Shown here piece after piece: positions 38,070 through 47,915 of a DNA stretch of 64,000 nucleotides. Within the stretch, counting starts at the first letter, position 1; every line of letters starts with the position of its first letter. This DNA is from Alkalihalobacillus pseudalcaliphilus (GTDB lineage: Bacteria; Bacillota; Bacilli; Bacillales; Bacillaceae_D). A program made the translations under genes and the position numbers. Where the stretch lies: positions 251,484 through 315,483 of the forward strand of contig LFJO01000003.1 of the NCBI GenBank assembly GCA_001038565.1, given 5' to 3'. The notes below the pieces were generated by a model that did not search any database, was not told the origin of the DNA, and saw nothing but the letters and a program-made list of their open reading frames with translations.

Positions 38070-38490
38070 AATGTTTCAAATTACGCTCATTTTAATGCTT
38101 ACATTCAGTTTAGTAGGAGTGGCTGTCATTATCTTTTTGAATCAGAGTGGTCAATTTGCTCGTGCAGATAATAATCAATCATCGATTGACGACATCATCG
38201 AAATGTCATTTGAGACAGAACAAATTGTTACGAATCTGAAATCCAATGACTATATACGTGTAAGCTTCTTCATTCAAGGAGATTCCAAAGATACATTAAC
38301 TGAAATTGAGAAACGTGATTTTCAACTCAATCACCTCATTTTAAGTTTGTTGTCAGAAAAAACCTCAAGCGAACTAAGTGGTCGTGATGGAATGAGGGCA
38401 ATTGAAGCTCAGTTGAAAGAGGAGATTAATACTCTTTTAGACTCCGGCGAGGTGCAAAATGTATATACAACAAGTTGGGTCATTCAATAA
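38056..38490 (+). CDS. fliL: Flagellar basal-body-associated protein FliL
   Basis: FliL, 144 residues, supports the motor near the stator. A single N-terminal membrane helix (~residues 6-29) is followed by the extracellular domain with DYIRVSFFIQGDSKDTLTEIE and the ending LDSGEVQNVYTTSWVIQ. It starts inside swrD with AGGAAATAGGAG upstream and precedes fliM. Confidence 0.93.
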   Translation: MKKNKMFQITLILMLTFSLVGVAVIIFLNQSGQFARADNNQSSIDDIIEMSFETEQIVTNLKSNDYIRVSFFIQGDSKDTLTEIEKRDFQLNHLILSLLSEKTSSELSGRDGMRAIEAQLKEEINTLLDSGEVQNVYTTSWVIQ

Positions 38491-38540
38491 TCATGAGTCT
38501 ATAAAAGAAAGATGTCAGAAGGAAAAGTGAGGTGAGCGTT

Positions 38541-39533
38541 TTGACTGATGTATTATCACAAGGTGAAATAGATGCTTTATTATCGGCCATTTCAACGGGG
38601 GAGATGGATGCTGAGGAGCTTAAAAAGGAAGAATTGGAAAAAAGAATTCGAGTATACGACTTCAAGCGTGCCCTAAGATTTTCTAAAGATCAAATTAGGA
38701 GCATTACACGTATACACGAAAACTTTGCGAGACTATTAACCACTTTCTTCTCCGCACAATTAAGGACCTATGTGCAAATTTCTGTAACGTCTGTTGACCA
38801 ATTGCCATATGAGGAATTTGTGCGCTCTATACCTAAAATGACGATTTTAAATGTGTTTCAACCGAAGCCTTTAAATGGCAGATTTATAATGGAAATTAAT
38901 CCTCATATAGCCTATGCGATGCTAGATCGTTTATTGGGTGGTAAAGGGATAAGTTTAAATAAAGTAGAGAATCTAACAGAAATTGAAACAAAAATCATGT
39001 CTCAATTATTTCAACGAACATTAGATAGCTTTCAAGATGCATGGTCATCAATCGTTGAACTAGAACCAGAATTAGAGGATTTAGAAGTGAATCCCCAATT
39101 CCTTCAGATGGTATCCCCAAATGAAACGGTTGTTGTTATTTCATTATCAACAACGATTGCTGAAACGTCAGGCATGATTAATATCTGTTTACCCCATGTT
39201 GTGTTGGAGGAGATTTTACCTAAATTATCTCTTCATTATTGGATGCAAGAAAAGAAAAAAGAACGTGAACCTAATGAATTTACATATTTAGAGTCGAATG
39301 TACGTAAAGCTCCATTATTAGTTCAAGCGGAGTTAGGTCGTTCCTCGATTACGGTTGAGGAATTTTTACACCTTGATAAAGGTGACGTCATTGAATTAAA
39401 CAATTTAATAACTGAACCATTAACCGTTTATGTTGGAGGGGAAGCCAAATTTTCTGCCCAACCAGGTAAGTTAAAGAAACAAATGGCTGTACAAGTCACT
39501 GAAAAGTTAGAGGAGGTATTGAGTGATGAGTGA
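38541..39533 (+). CDS. fliM: Flagellar motor switch protein FliM
   Basis: FliM, 330 residues, binds phosphorylated CheY and transmits it to FliG. The N-terminal CheY-binding peptide VLSQGEIDALLSAI is intact, followed by the CheC-like middle domain (YDFKRALRFSKDQIR, LLGGKGI) and the C-terminal SpoA/FliN-like domain (VQAELGRSSITVEEFLHL). TTG 38541 is chosen over the in-frame GTG at 38532 because AGGTGAG lies before it. It overlaps fliY by a few bases. Confidence 0.95.
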   Translation: MTDVLSQGEIDALLSAISTGEMDAEELKKEELEKRIRVYDFKRALRFSKDQIRSITRIHENFARLLTTFFSAQLRTYVQISVTSVDQLPYEEFVRSIPKMTILNVFQPKPLNGRFIMEINPHIAYAMLDRLLGGKGISLNKVENLTEIETKIMSQLFQRTLDSFQDAWSSIVELEPELEDLEVNPQFLQMVSPNETVVVISLSTTIAETSGMINICLPHVVLEEILPKLSLHYWMQEKKKEREPNEFTYLESNVRKAPLLVQAELGRSSITVEEFLHLDKGDVIELNNLITEPLTVYVGGEAKFSAQPGKLKKQMAVQVTEKLEEVLSDE

Positions 39534-40716
39534 TATGTTATCACAGGAAGAAATTAACGCTCTTTTGCAAGGGATAGATGGTGAGTCTACCACATCAACG
39601 GCAGACTCCTTAGTTATTTCAGATTATTTATCAGAAATTGAAGAGGATGCCCTCGGTGAAATTGGTAATATTTCTTTTGGGAGTGCGGCTACGGCTCTAT
39701 CAACATTATTGAGGCAAAAAGTAGATATCACCACACCGAAAGTGAGCCTTATTGAATATAAAAATATAAAAGAAGCGTTTCCTAAGCCCCATGTTGCTGT
39801 ACATGTTCAGTATACAGAAGGGTTTGAAGGTACAAACTTACTTGTCATTCATACGAGAGACGCAGCGGTCATCGCTGATTTAATGTTAGGTGGCGATGGT
39901 ACGAACGTTGATGAAGAGCTGTCAGAAATGCATTTAAGTGCCGTTCAAGAGTCGATGAATCAAATGATGGGTTCCGCGTCTACGTCGATGTCAACTATCT
40001 TTAATAAAAAAGTCGATATTTCACCACCAAGTATTGACATGATGGACTTAAAGAACGGTATTGGTCTTGAACACCTTCCTAACGAAAAGACTCTTGTCAA
40101 AATCTCGTTCCGCTTAAGGGTGGGTGAACTGATAGATTCGACCATTATGCAGCTAGTAACCGTATCTTTTGCGAAAAAGATGATTGAAGAATTAATGAAG
40201 CCAAGTGAGATACTTATGGAGGAACCAAAGGAAGAAATCAAGAAACCGAATCATAGGGAGAGTGATATCCCGAAAGAAATTCAGTTTACTGAAAGGAACG
40301 GGCTCAAAGGCTCGGAGTGGAATACGATGGATCATGTAAGTGAGAACAAGCCTAAAGAGCAAAAGCATTTTGGAAGTCAGTTTGGACAGCGGCATGTAGA
40401 TGTCCAACCGGCAATGTTCTCCAATTTTGAGCCAACTCAACTTCAAGAAGAGGAGTCTCACAATCTTAATCTTCTATTAGATATTCCTTTGCAAGTAACG
40501 GTAGAGCTAGGGAGAACAAAAAAATCAATTAAAGAAATTTTAAGCTTTACACAAGGTTCGATTATTGAGCTCGATAAGCTGGCTGGTGAGCCTGTAGATA
40601 TTCTTGTTAATCAAAAGTTAATTGCTCAAGGTGAAGTAGTCGTAATTGATGAGAATTTTGGGGTAAGAGTTACTGATATTATTAGTCAGGAACAACGCGT
40701 AAGAAACTTAAAGTAA
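39526..40716 (+). CDS. fliY: Flagellar motor switch phosphatase FliY
   Basis: FliY, about 396 residues, replaces FliN in Bacillus and dephosphorylates CheY-P at the switch. It has a FliM-like N-terminal peptide (LSQEEINALLQG), a CheC-like domain with two active-site elements (EIGNISFGSAATALS and AVQESMNQMMGSASTSMS), a variable linker and a C-terminal FliN domain with ELGRTKKSIKEIL and LAGEPVDILVNQKL. AGGAGG lies 9 bases before ATG 39526; a GTG one codon upstream is also possible. Confidence 0.96.
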   Translation: MSDMLSQEEINALLQGIDGESTTSTADSLVISDYLSEIEEDALGEIGNISFGSAATALSTLLRQKVDITTPKVSLIEYKNIKEAFPKPHVAVHVQYTEGFEGTNLLVIHTRDAAVIADLMLGGDGTNVDEELSEMHLSAVQESMNQMMGSASTSMSTIFNKKVDISPPSIDMMDLKNGIGLEHLPNEKTLVKISFRLRVGELIDSTIMQLVTVSFAKKMIEELMKPSEILMEEPKEEIKKPNHRESDIPKEIQFTERNGLKGSEWNTMDHVSENKPKEQKHFGSQFGQRHVDVQPAMFSNFEPTQLQEEESHNLNLLLDIPLQVTVELGRTKKSIKEILSFTQGSIIELDKLAGEPVDILVNQKLIAQGEVVVIDENFGVRVTDIISQEQRVRNLK

Positions 40717-40743
40717 TGTATGTGGAGAAGGGATGAAATAAGC

Positions 40744-41106
40744 ATGGGTAAAAATATCTTGATCGTAGATGATGCGGCATTTATGAGAATGATGATTAAA
40801 GATATTTTAAATAAAGGTGGTTATCAAGTTGTAGGTGAAGCAGCCGATGGTTTTCAAGCAGTTGAAAAGTATAAAGAACTGCAACCTGATTTAGTCACGA
40901 TGGATATTACGATGCCTGAAAAGGATGGAATTGCGGCTTTAAAGGAAATTAAAGAAATAAATCCTAGTGCTAAAGTGATTATGTGTTCGGCGATGGGGCA
41001 GCAAGCGATGGTTATTGACGCGATTCAAGCAGGTGCCAAAGATTTCATCGTTAAACCTTTTCAGTCTGATCGCGTTTTAGAAGCGATTAAGAAAACACTA
41101 GATTAG
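40744..41106 (+). CDS. cheY: Chemotaxis response regulator CheY
   Basis: CheY, 120 residues, is the single-domain receiver that carries the chemotaxis signal to FliM. The acidic pocket VDD (9-10), the phosphorylation site Asp54 in TMDITMP and the conserved lysine in FIVKPFQ are all present. GGAGAAGGG lies upstream of ATG 40744. Its usual kinase CheA is not encoded in this operon. Confidence 0.96.
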   Translation: MGKNILIVDDAAFMRMMIKDILNKGGYQVVGEAADGFQAVEKYKELQPDLVTMDITMPEKDGIAALKEIKEINPSAKVIMCSAMGQQAMVIDAIQAGAKDFIVKPFQSDRVLEAIKKTLD

Positions 41107-41142
41107 GAGATTATCAGGATTATTGTGAGGAGTACGAAGGTG

Positions 41143-41868
41143 ATGTTATTTCGAATCGGACTCGTAGCCCTTTGTTTTTCGTTCATGATTATGGAACCAA
41201 CTCATATTGTGGCTTCTGAGCAAGACAAGAATCCGAGTGTTTCAGAAGTGCTCGAGTTGAATCAGTTAAATGAAGAAGAGCAAGATGTGCAGGGGGATGT
41301 AGTTGAACAAGGTGATGAATTAGAAGAAGGAACAAACGACCGTGAGGAACAGGAGTTAGTCGGATTTAGTGGCCCCAACTTATTTTCTTCGGTCATTCGG
41401 TTATTAATAGCTTTTGCATTTATCGTTGTTTTAATCTATTTTGGTTTACGTTTTATTAATAAAAAAACGCAACGGTTTCAGTCTAGTCACTATCTACAAA
41501 ACTTAAGTGGTGTTTCATTAGGTGCTAATCGCTCAGTTCAGATTGTTCGAGTTGGGGAGAAGTTATTAATTGTAGGTGTTGGCGATTCTATTCAATTGTT
41601 AAAAGAAGTAGATGATCCCGAGGAAATTGAGAAGTTATTAAATATGCATGAAGAGCAAATGCAAAAAATGAATGATATTCCTTTAGAAAAAGGTGTGGCT
41701 TGGTTAAAGGGTTTGACTAATAAGCAAAAGGCACAAACAAGTACAAAGACAGAAAATGACCAAGAAGCTCAAGCATTTAAGCAGTTATTGGACAAGCAAT
41801 TAGCAGATGTGTCTAGCTCACAGAAGAAATTGCATCAATCGGTAAAGGAGCGAGACAAGCATGATTGA
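41143..41868 (+). CDS. fliO: Flagellar biosynthesis protein FliO (FliZ)
   Basis: FliO (FliZ in B. subtilis) helps assemble the FliP pore of the export gate. The ~241-residue protein has an N-terminal signal-like helix ending near IVAS, an acidic extracellular segment, a membrane helix (LFSSVIRLLIAFAFIVVLIY) and a cytoplasmic domain with LSGVSLGANRSVQIVRVGEKLLIVGVGD. The start is uncertain: GTG 41140 and ATG 41143 both follow GAGGAG, and GTG 41125 is also open. Confidence 0.9.
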   Translation: MLFRIGLVALCFSFMIMEPTHIVASEQDKNPSVSEVLELNQLNEEEQDVQGDVVEQGDELEEGTNDREEQELVGFSGPNLFSSVIRLLIAFAFIVVLIYFGLRFINKKTQRFQSSHYLQNLSGVSLGANRSVQIVRVGEKLLIVGVGDSIQLLKEVDDPEEIEKLLNMHEEQMQKMNDIPLEKGVAWLKGLTNKQKAQTSTKTENDQEAQAFKQLLDKQLADVSSSQKKLHQSVKERDKHD

Positions 41869-42565
41869 ATTAGTGGCACTCCCTAATTTAGTAACCATAC
41901 CTGGTTTGGACTTAGGTGTTTTTTCAGATGAACCAGCAAGTGTTGCAACAACGATTCGGTTATTGCTTATTTTAACAGTCCTATCTTTAGCTCCTGCGAT
42001 TTTAATAATGATGACTTCTTTTACACGGATTGTGATCGTCTTATCGTTTGTACGTCAAGGTCTGGCTACCCAATCGATGCCACCTAACCAAGTATTAATC
42101 GGACTAGCACTTTTTCTTACATTTTTTATCATGGCCCCGGTTATGTCAGAGGTGAATGAACGAGCCTTAACCCCCTTTTTAAATGAGGAAATGACTCAGG
42201 AAGAGGCTTTAGAAGAAGCCGTGATTCCGATGAAGGAGTTTATGGCTAAGCATACACGCGAAAAAGATTTGGCTCTTTTTATGGGCTATGCAGGATTAGA
42301 ACAACCCGAAACATTAGATGACATACCTTTAACTTCACTTATACCAGCCTTTGCCATTAGTGAATTAAAAACAGCGTTTCAAATCGGTTTTCTTATCTTT
42401 GTACCATTTCTTGTTATCGATATGATTGTTGCTAGTGTCTTGATGTCGATGGGGATGATGATGCTTCCTCCAGTTATGATTGCATTACCATTTAAAATCT
42501 TATTATTTGTGCTCGTTGATGGTTGGTATTTGATTGTTGAATCCTTGCTCAGGAGCTTTCAGTGA
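41861..42565 (+). CDS. fliP: Flagellar export gate protein FliP
   Basis: FliP, 234 residues, forms the core of the flagellar type III export pore with FliQ and FliR. The motifs MTSFTRIVIVLSFVRQGL, PPNQVLIGLALFLTFF, AISELKTAFQIGFLIF(VPF) and MGMMMLPPVMIALPFK are present, with four membrane helices. It overlaps fliO by 8 bp. Confidence 0.97.
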   Translation: MIELVALPNLVTIPGLDLGVFSDEPASVATTIRLLLILTVLSLAPAILIMMTSFTRIVIVLSFVRQGLATQSMPPNQVLIGLALFLTFFIMAPVMSEVNERALTPFLNEEMTQEEALEEAVIPMKEFMAKHTREKDLALFMGYAGLEQPETLDDIPLTSLIPAFAISELKTAFQIGFLIFVPFLVIDMIVASVLMSMGMMMLPPVMIALPFKILLFVLVDGWYLIVESLLRSFQ

Positions 42566-42580
42566 AGGGAGGGTGCGTAA

Positions 42581-42850
42581 ATGAGTGAAGAATTTATTAT
42601 TAGTTTAGCTGAAAATGGCGTATGGGTTATTTTACTAATTGCGGGCCCTTTGTTACTCGTGGCACTGGGGCTTGGATTACTCGTTAGTATCTTTCAAGCG
42701 ACAACGCAAATTCAAGAGCAAACGTTGGCGTTTATTCCGAAAATTGTCGGTGTATTAGTGGCTTTAGTTGTGTTTGGCCCTTGGATGCTTTCATTACTAA
42801 CTGATTTTGCTCACGATATTTTTAGCAATCTTTATCGGTTTATTGGGTAA
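42581..42850 (+). CDS. fliQ: Flagellar export gate protein FliQ
   Basis: FliQ, 89 residues, is the small two-helix export gate subunit. It has the family segment LGLLVSIFQATTQIQEQTLAFIPK between helices. A GGAGGG site precedes it. The stop codon shares one base with the fliR start. Confidence 0.97.
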   Translation: MSEEFIISLAENGVWVILLIAGPLLLVALGLGLLVSIFQATTQIQEQTLAFIPKIVGVLVALVVFGPWMLSLLTDFAHDIFSNLYRFIG

Positions 42851-43626
42851 TGATGATGGAATGGTTAAACTATCTACCAGGCTTTTTGTTAGTATTTGTA
42901 CGAATACTAGCTTTTATTGCGGTATTACCGATTTATGGTTATCGAACGATTCCATCAACTTTTAAAATCGGGCTTTCTCTTTTTTTAGCATGGACGCTCA
43001 TATTTACGTTACAAGATCCGTTTGTTGAAATCGACGCGGTATATTTTTTACTAATCATCAAAGAAGTACTTGTCGGATTAATGGTCGGATTAATAGCGAT
43101 GATTATGTTATATGCTATTCAAATAGCGGGTGGTTTTATTGATATGAACATGGGCTTTCTCATTGCTAATGTCGTGGACCCACAGACTGGGGCTCAAAGT
43201 CCATTGGTTGGAACGTATTTATATACGTTTGCGATTTTATTTTTACTCATGATTAATGGTCATCACTTATTACTGGATGGTGTGTTTTACAGCTATCAGT
43301 TTATTCCTATTGATCAGCTCTTCCTGCCCTTTGGTGATGAGGGTGTTGTGTATTTTGTGGCTGCTACATTTGCAAAGATGTTTATGATTGCTTTTCAAAT
43401 GGCATTACCAATTGTTGGTTCTCTTTTTTTAGTAGATGTTGCATTAGGTATGATTTCAAGATCTGTACCACAAATGAACGTGTTTGTAGTTGGGTTGCCC
43501 GTAAAAATAATGGTAGGTCTCTTATTATTAACGGTATATATGGGTGTTTTCTTTATGCTTGTGAGGGCTTTAATGAATGAAATCATTGTAGCAATGCGAA
43601 CTCTCATGCAATTGTTAGGGGCGTAA
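42850..43626 (+). CDS. fliR: Flagellar export gate protein FliR
   Basis: FliR, 258 residues, completes the FliPQR pore. About six membrane helices and the motifs PGFLLVFVRILAF near residue 10, GGFIDMNMGF and NVFVVGLPVKIMVGL are visible. Three consecutive ATGs (42850, 42853, 42856) could serve as start. flhB follows after 3 bp. Confidence 0.96.
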   Translation: MMMEWLNYLPGFLLVFVRILAFIAVLPIYGYRTIPSTFKIGLSLFLAWTLIFTLQDPFVEIDAVYFLLIIKEVLVGLMVGLIAMIMLYAIQIAGGFIDMNMGFLIANVVDPQTGAQSPLVGTYLYTFAILFLLMINGHHLLLDGVFYSYQFIPIDQLFLPFGDEGVVYFVAATFAKMFMIAFQMALPIVGSLFLVDVALGMISRSVPQMNVFVVGLPVKIMVGLLLLTVYMGVFFMLVRALMNEIIVAMRTLMQLLGA

Positions 43627-43629
43627 TTC

Positions 43630-44724
43630 ATGAAGGAAGTCAAAATAAACCTGCAATTCTTTGCAGAAGAGAAAACAGAAAAAGCAACGCCTAAAAAACG
43701 ACAAGACTCGCGAAAAAAAGGACAGGTTGCCAAAAGTACAGATGTCAATACGGCTTTTATTTTATTATTTGTGTTTATCTTTTTATGGTTATTTGGTGGA
43801 GGTATGGTCGGGCAAGCCCTTTATGATTTTCTAAGACATAACTTCCAAACGTATTTATTAATGGATGTAACCGCTAGGAATTTGGAGATTATGTTTTGGG
43901 ATATTATTGTTCAAGTTGCCGTTGTTCTATTACCGATTATGTTAATGGCAATGGTCGCGGGTGTCTTTGCTAGTTTTATCCAAGTTGGTGTGATGTTTAC
44001 GACAGAACCGTTAAAATTTAATCTTAAAAAAATTGACCCGATAAAAGGGGCAAAACGGATATTTTCTGCACGTGCCCTTGTTGAATTGGCCAAATCATTA
44101 TTAAAAATAACATTTGTCGGTGTCGTTGTTTTTGTATTAATTTGGTTTAACTTAGAGGACGTCATGCTTATATCTCAAAAATCTGTGGAAATTGGTTTTG
44201 CTCAAATCGCAACATTAACCGCTCAAATGGGTATGCTAGTAGCTTTACTTTTATTACTGCTCTCTGTCCCAGATTATATTTACCAACGTTACGATAATGA
44301 AAAACAAATGCGGATGTCAAAAAAAGATATAAAAGATGAGCATAAAAATATGGAGGGTGATCCTCGAATTAAATCAAAGCGGAAGCAAAAACAAATGGAA
44401 ATGGCGATGCAAAGAATGATGCAGGAAGTACCAAAAGCTGACGTCGTCATTACAAACCCGACTCACTATGCAGTAGCTTTACAGTATGATGATCAAAAGT
44501 CGGATGCACCGGTTGTGATTGCAAAGGGTGTTGATTTTGTTGCACAAAAAATCAAAAGTATCGCAACAGAACATGATGTAATTTTAGTAGAAAACAAACC
44601 ATTAGCTAGGGCGTTATATGGTCAAACTGAAATAGGTGACCAAGTGCCTGAGTCGTTATTTAAAGCCATTGCTGAAGTACTAGCGTATGTATATCGTTTA
44701 AAAAATAAACAGGTTGGAAAGTAG
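43630..44724 (+). CDS. flhB: Flagellar export switch protein FlhB
   Basis: FlhB, 364 residues, controls the export specificity switch from hook to filament. Four membrane helices precede the cytoplasmic domain; the autocleavage motif is Asn276-Pro277-Thr278-His279. The N-terminus has the family EKTEKATPKKRQDSRKKGQV. The C-terminal cleaved domain is closely similar to the separate small protein YlqH at 6836-7123. Confidence 0.97.
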   Translation: MKEVKINLQFFAEEKTEKATPKKRQDSRKKGQVAKSTDVNTAFILLFVFIFLWLFGGGMVGQALYDFLRHNFQTYLLMDVTARNLEIMFWDIIVQVAVVLLPIMLMAMVAGVFASFIQVGVMFTTEPLKFNLKKIDPIKGAKRIFSARALVELAKSLLKITFVGVVVFVLIWFNLEDVMLISQKSVEIGFAQIATLTAQMGMLVALLLLLLSVPDYIYQRYDNEKQMRMSKKDIKDEHKNMEGDPRIKSKRKQKQMEMAMQRMMQEVPKADVVITNPTHYAVALQYDDQKSDAPVVIAKGVDFVAQKIKSIATEHDVILVENKPLARALYGQTEIGDQVPESLFKAIAEVLAYVYRLKNKQVGK

Positions 44725-44733
44725 GGAGACATT

Positions 44734-46773
44734 TTGAAGCTAAAAGAGTTATCCGTTTTAATGGGCGTTATTTTTATCGTCATTATGTTAATTATTCCAC
44801 TTCCTACGACATTAATTGATTTCTTGATTATTACAAATATCTCCCTCTCTCTCATCGTTATTTTAGTGGCGATGAGTACAAAGGATTCCTTACAATTTTC
44901 CATATTTCCTACGTTGCTCTTACTCGTAACTTTGTTCCGAATTGGGCTAAGTGTTTCGACGATTCGTTCGATCCTTTCACAAGCGGATGCTGGAAATGTG
45001 ATCGATACGTTCGGAAATTTTGTTGTAGGTGGTAATGCTTTAGTAGGTTTTGTTGTATTTATGGTTCTTGTCTTAATTCAGTTTATCGTTATTACAAAAG
45101 GGGCAGAGCGTGTCTCTGAAGTTGGGGCTCGTTTTACGTTAGATGCGATGCCTGGTAAGCAGATGAGTATTGATGCAGATTTGAATGCGGGATTAATTTC
45201 TGACCATGAAGCTAAAGACCGAAGAGAAAGAATTGAAAAAGAAGCAGATTTTTATGGTGCCATGGATGGTGCCAGTAAATTTGTAAAGGGTGACGCGATT
45301 GCCAATATCGTGATTGTCTTTATTTCAATGATATTTGGATTAATTATTGGAATGATGCAAATGGGTATGGATCTTGGGACAGCTGCAAGAACATATACCG
45401 TATTAACAATTGGAGACGGGCTTGTTACACAAATACCTGCTTTACTTATTTCAACTGCCACAGGTATTATCGTGACACGTGCAGCTTCAAATGGAACTTT
45501 AGGTGAGGATTTAACTAGCCAATTATTTGCCTATCCGAAAATGCTATATGTTGCGGCAGCGACCATCTTTTTGTTAGGTGTACTAACACCGATTGATAAA
45601 TGGATTACGTTTTCTGTGGCTGGTCTTATTGCGGCAGGGGCATTTCAGCTTCAGCGTATGGAGAAACATACACTTGAAAATGAAGTGGCAGCTTCCAATG
45701 AGGAAGAGCCAAAAGAAGATATGAAATCGCCTGAAAGTGTCGTTAGTTTGTTACAAATTGAACCAATTGAATTTGAATTCGGTTATGGTTTAATTCCTCT
45801 AGCTGATACGAATCAAGGTGGCGATATGTTAGATCGGGTCGTGATGATTCGAAGACAGCTGGCACTAGAGTTAGGTATGGTCGTTCCAGTCATAAGAATT
45901 AGAGATAATATCCAACTCCAACCGAATGAATATGTGATTAAGATTAAAGGTAATGAAATATCCAAAGGGGAATTATTGCTTGATCATTATATGGCGATGA
46001 GTCCTGGGATCGATGATGAATCCATTGTAGGAATTGAAACGATCGAACCAGCGTTTGGTTTACCTGCGATTTGGATTAATGAAGAAATGAAGGAACAGGC
46101 AGAGCTTTCGGGTTATACCGTTGTTGACCCACCATCTGTTGTTTCCACACATTTAACCGAAATTATTAAAAAGCATGCCTTTGAGCTTTTAGGTCGTCAA
46201 GAAACGAAACAGCTTGTTGACCATTTAAAAGAATCTTACCCTGCATTAGTAGAGGAAACAACTCCAAATCTATTATCTATTGGTGAGATTCAAAAAGTAT
46301 TAAAAGGTTTATTAAAAGAAAATATTTCGATTAGGAATTTACCGGTTATTTTTGAAACCTTAGCCGATTATGGCTCAATGACGAAAGATATGAGTTTACT
46401 GACTGAATATGTACGTCAATCATTATCAAGGCAAATTACGAAACAAATAACCACGCCTGGCGAACCTTTATACGTCATTACGCTAAGTGGTTCCGTTGAA
46501 AAAAAGGTAGCGGACGCGATTCAACAAACAGAACATGGTAACTTTGTCTCATTAAATCCAAATGATTCCCAAGCCATCATTCAGGCGAGTCAACAAGAAG
46601 CAGAGCGCTTAGCTCAAATGGGACAGGCACCAATCATCTTATGTTCACCTGCTGTTAGAATGTATGTACGCCAACTACTTGAAAGGTATTTACCACAAGT
46701 GACGATTCTTTCATATAACGAATTAGAAGCTGAAGTTGAAGTACAAAGTGTTGGGGTGGTGAATCCGGCATGA
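44734..46773 (+). CDS. flhA: Flagellar biosynthesis protein FlhA
   Basis: FlhA, 679 residues, is the large export gate protein that docks chaperone-substrate complexes. The N-terminal half has about eight membrane helices with the FHIPEP-type segment GARFTLDAMPGKQMSIDADLNAG. The C-terminal cytoplasmic domain (~340-679) contains FGYGLIPLADTNQGG. It starts with TTG at 44734 after GGGAG and overlaps flhF by 4 bp. Confidence 0.97.
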   Translation: MKLKELSVLMGVIFIVIMLIIPLPTTLIDFLIITNISLSLIVILVAMSTKDSLQFSIFPTLLLLVTLFRIGLSVSTIRSILSQADAGNVIDTFGNFVVGGNALVGFVVFMVLVLIQFIVITKGAERVSEVGARFTLDAMPGKQMSIDADLNAGLISDHEAKDRRERIEKEADFYGAMDGASKFVKGDAIANIVIVFISMIFGLIIGMMQMGMDLGTAARTYTVLTIGDGLVTQIPALLISTATGIIVTRAASNGTLGEDLTSQLFAYPKMLYVAAATIFLLGVLTPIDKWITFSVAGLIAAGAFQLQRMEKHTLENEVAASNEEEPKEDMKSPESVVSLLQIEPIEFEFGYGLIPLADTNQGGDMLDRVVMIRRQLALELGMVVPVIRIRDNIQLQPNEYVIKIKGNEISKGELLLDHYMAMSPGIDDESIVGIETIEPAFGLPAIWINEEMKEQAELSGYTVVDPPSVVSTHLTEIIKKHAFELLGRQETKQLVDHLKESYPALVEETTPNLLSIGEIQKVLKGLLKENISIRNLPVIFETLADYGSMTKDMSLLTEYVRQSLSRQITKQITTPGEPLYVITLSGSVEKKVADAIQQTEHGNFVSLNPNDSQAIIQASQQEAERLAQMGQAPIILCSPAVRMYVRQLLERYLPQVTILSYNELEAEVEVQSVGVVNPA

Positions 46774-47915
46774 AGGTAAAAAAATATATCGTCAAATCTA
46801 TGGCTGAGGCAAGGGCATCTATTCAGACCGAACTCGGAAAAGATGCCATTATCCTCCACTCTAAGGAAGTTGAAACAGGTGGTTTTTTAGGATTTTTTAC
46901 AAAGAAAAAGCTCGAAGTTATTGCTGCTGTCGATTCTAAAGAACAAGAAAAGCCAGGTGTTATCAAAAAAAGTTTCGACAAACCTGATTTTTCTCACAGT
47001 GAAATGGAGAAAGCCCAGCATGATCAAAGCGTACTAACAGAAGAGTTGAAAATGGTAAAAGGTTTACTCAAGGATTTATCGGAACAGAACAAGTTTGAGG
47101 TCAACCTTTATCCGGCACCGATCGAGAGGTTATCGAGAAAACTTCAAACACATGGGGTAAGTCAAACGATTATTCAAAGAGTGCTTAAGGAGCTCATGAT
47201 GGAGTATGCGGCGACGCTTGACCAAATGCCAGCTTTGTCTGCAAATGGTTGGGAACTAAAGCTAGTGAACGTATTGAAAGAAGAATTACGAGAGAGCTCG
47301 ATTGGTGATGTGAACTTTGATAAAAAATTCATCCAGCTAATCGGGCCTACTGGTGTAGGGAAAACAACAACAATCGCCAAACTAGCCGCATGGGCGTCTT
47401 TAAAGAAGCAGAAGAAAGTCGCTTTTATTACAACAGATACGTATAGAATTGCCGCTGTGGAGCAGTTAAAGACGTATGCCAAAATCTTAGAGCTTCCATT
47501 AGAAGTTGTTTATACGATGGAGGAAATGCGTCAAGCTAAACAAAAATTTGAACAGTATGACCTTATTTTAATAGATTCAGCGGGTAGAAATTTTACAGAT
47601 AGGAAGTATGTATCTGAACTCTCACAAATCATCGACTTTAAAGAAGATGCACATACGTACTTAGTGTTATCACTTACGTCAAAATATGAAGATATGAAAC
47701 AGATTATCGAACAATTTTCTTTGATTGAAATTAATCAAGTCATATTAACGAAAAAAGATGAAACAAGCTCACTCGGAGCACTTCTTAATATACCTATAGA
47801 AGAAGGTTTACCGCTGGCCTGTGTTAGTCACGGACAGAACGTCCCAGACGATTGGTTGATCCCTTCAAAAGAGTGGCTTGTTTCTCAAATAATCAGGGGC
47901 AATGAACATGATTGA
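46770..47915 (+). CDS. flhF: Flagellar placement GTPase FlhF
   Basis: FlhF, 381 residues, is an SRP-family GTPase that positions flagella. The N-terminal ~110 residues are the variable B domain (MKVKKYIVKSMAEARASI). The NG domain has G1 GPTGVGKT at 192-199, the TDTYRIAAVEQLKTYA motif, DSAGRNFTD and the TKKDETSSLG segment. flhG overlaps the 3' end by 14 bp. Confidence 0.96.
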   Translation: MKVKKYIVKSMAEARASIQTELGKDAIILHSKEVETGGFLGFFTKKKLEVIAAVDSKEQEKPGVIKKSFDKPDFSHSEMEKAQHDQSVLTEELKMVKGLLKDLSEQNKFEVNLYPAPIERLSRKLQTHGVSQTIIQRVLKELMMEYAATLDQMPALSANGWELKLVNVLKEELRESSIGDVNFDKKFIQLIGPTGVGKTTTIAKLAAWASLKKQKKVAFITTDTYRIAAVEQLKTYAKILELPLEVVYTMEEMRQAKQKFEQYDLILIDSAGRNFTDRKYVSELSQIIDFKEDAHTYLVLSLTSKYEDMKQIIEQFSLIEINQVILTKKDETSSLGALLNIPIEEGLPLACVSHGQNVPDDWLIPSKEWLVSQIIRGNEHD

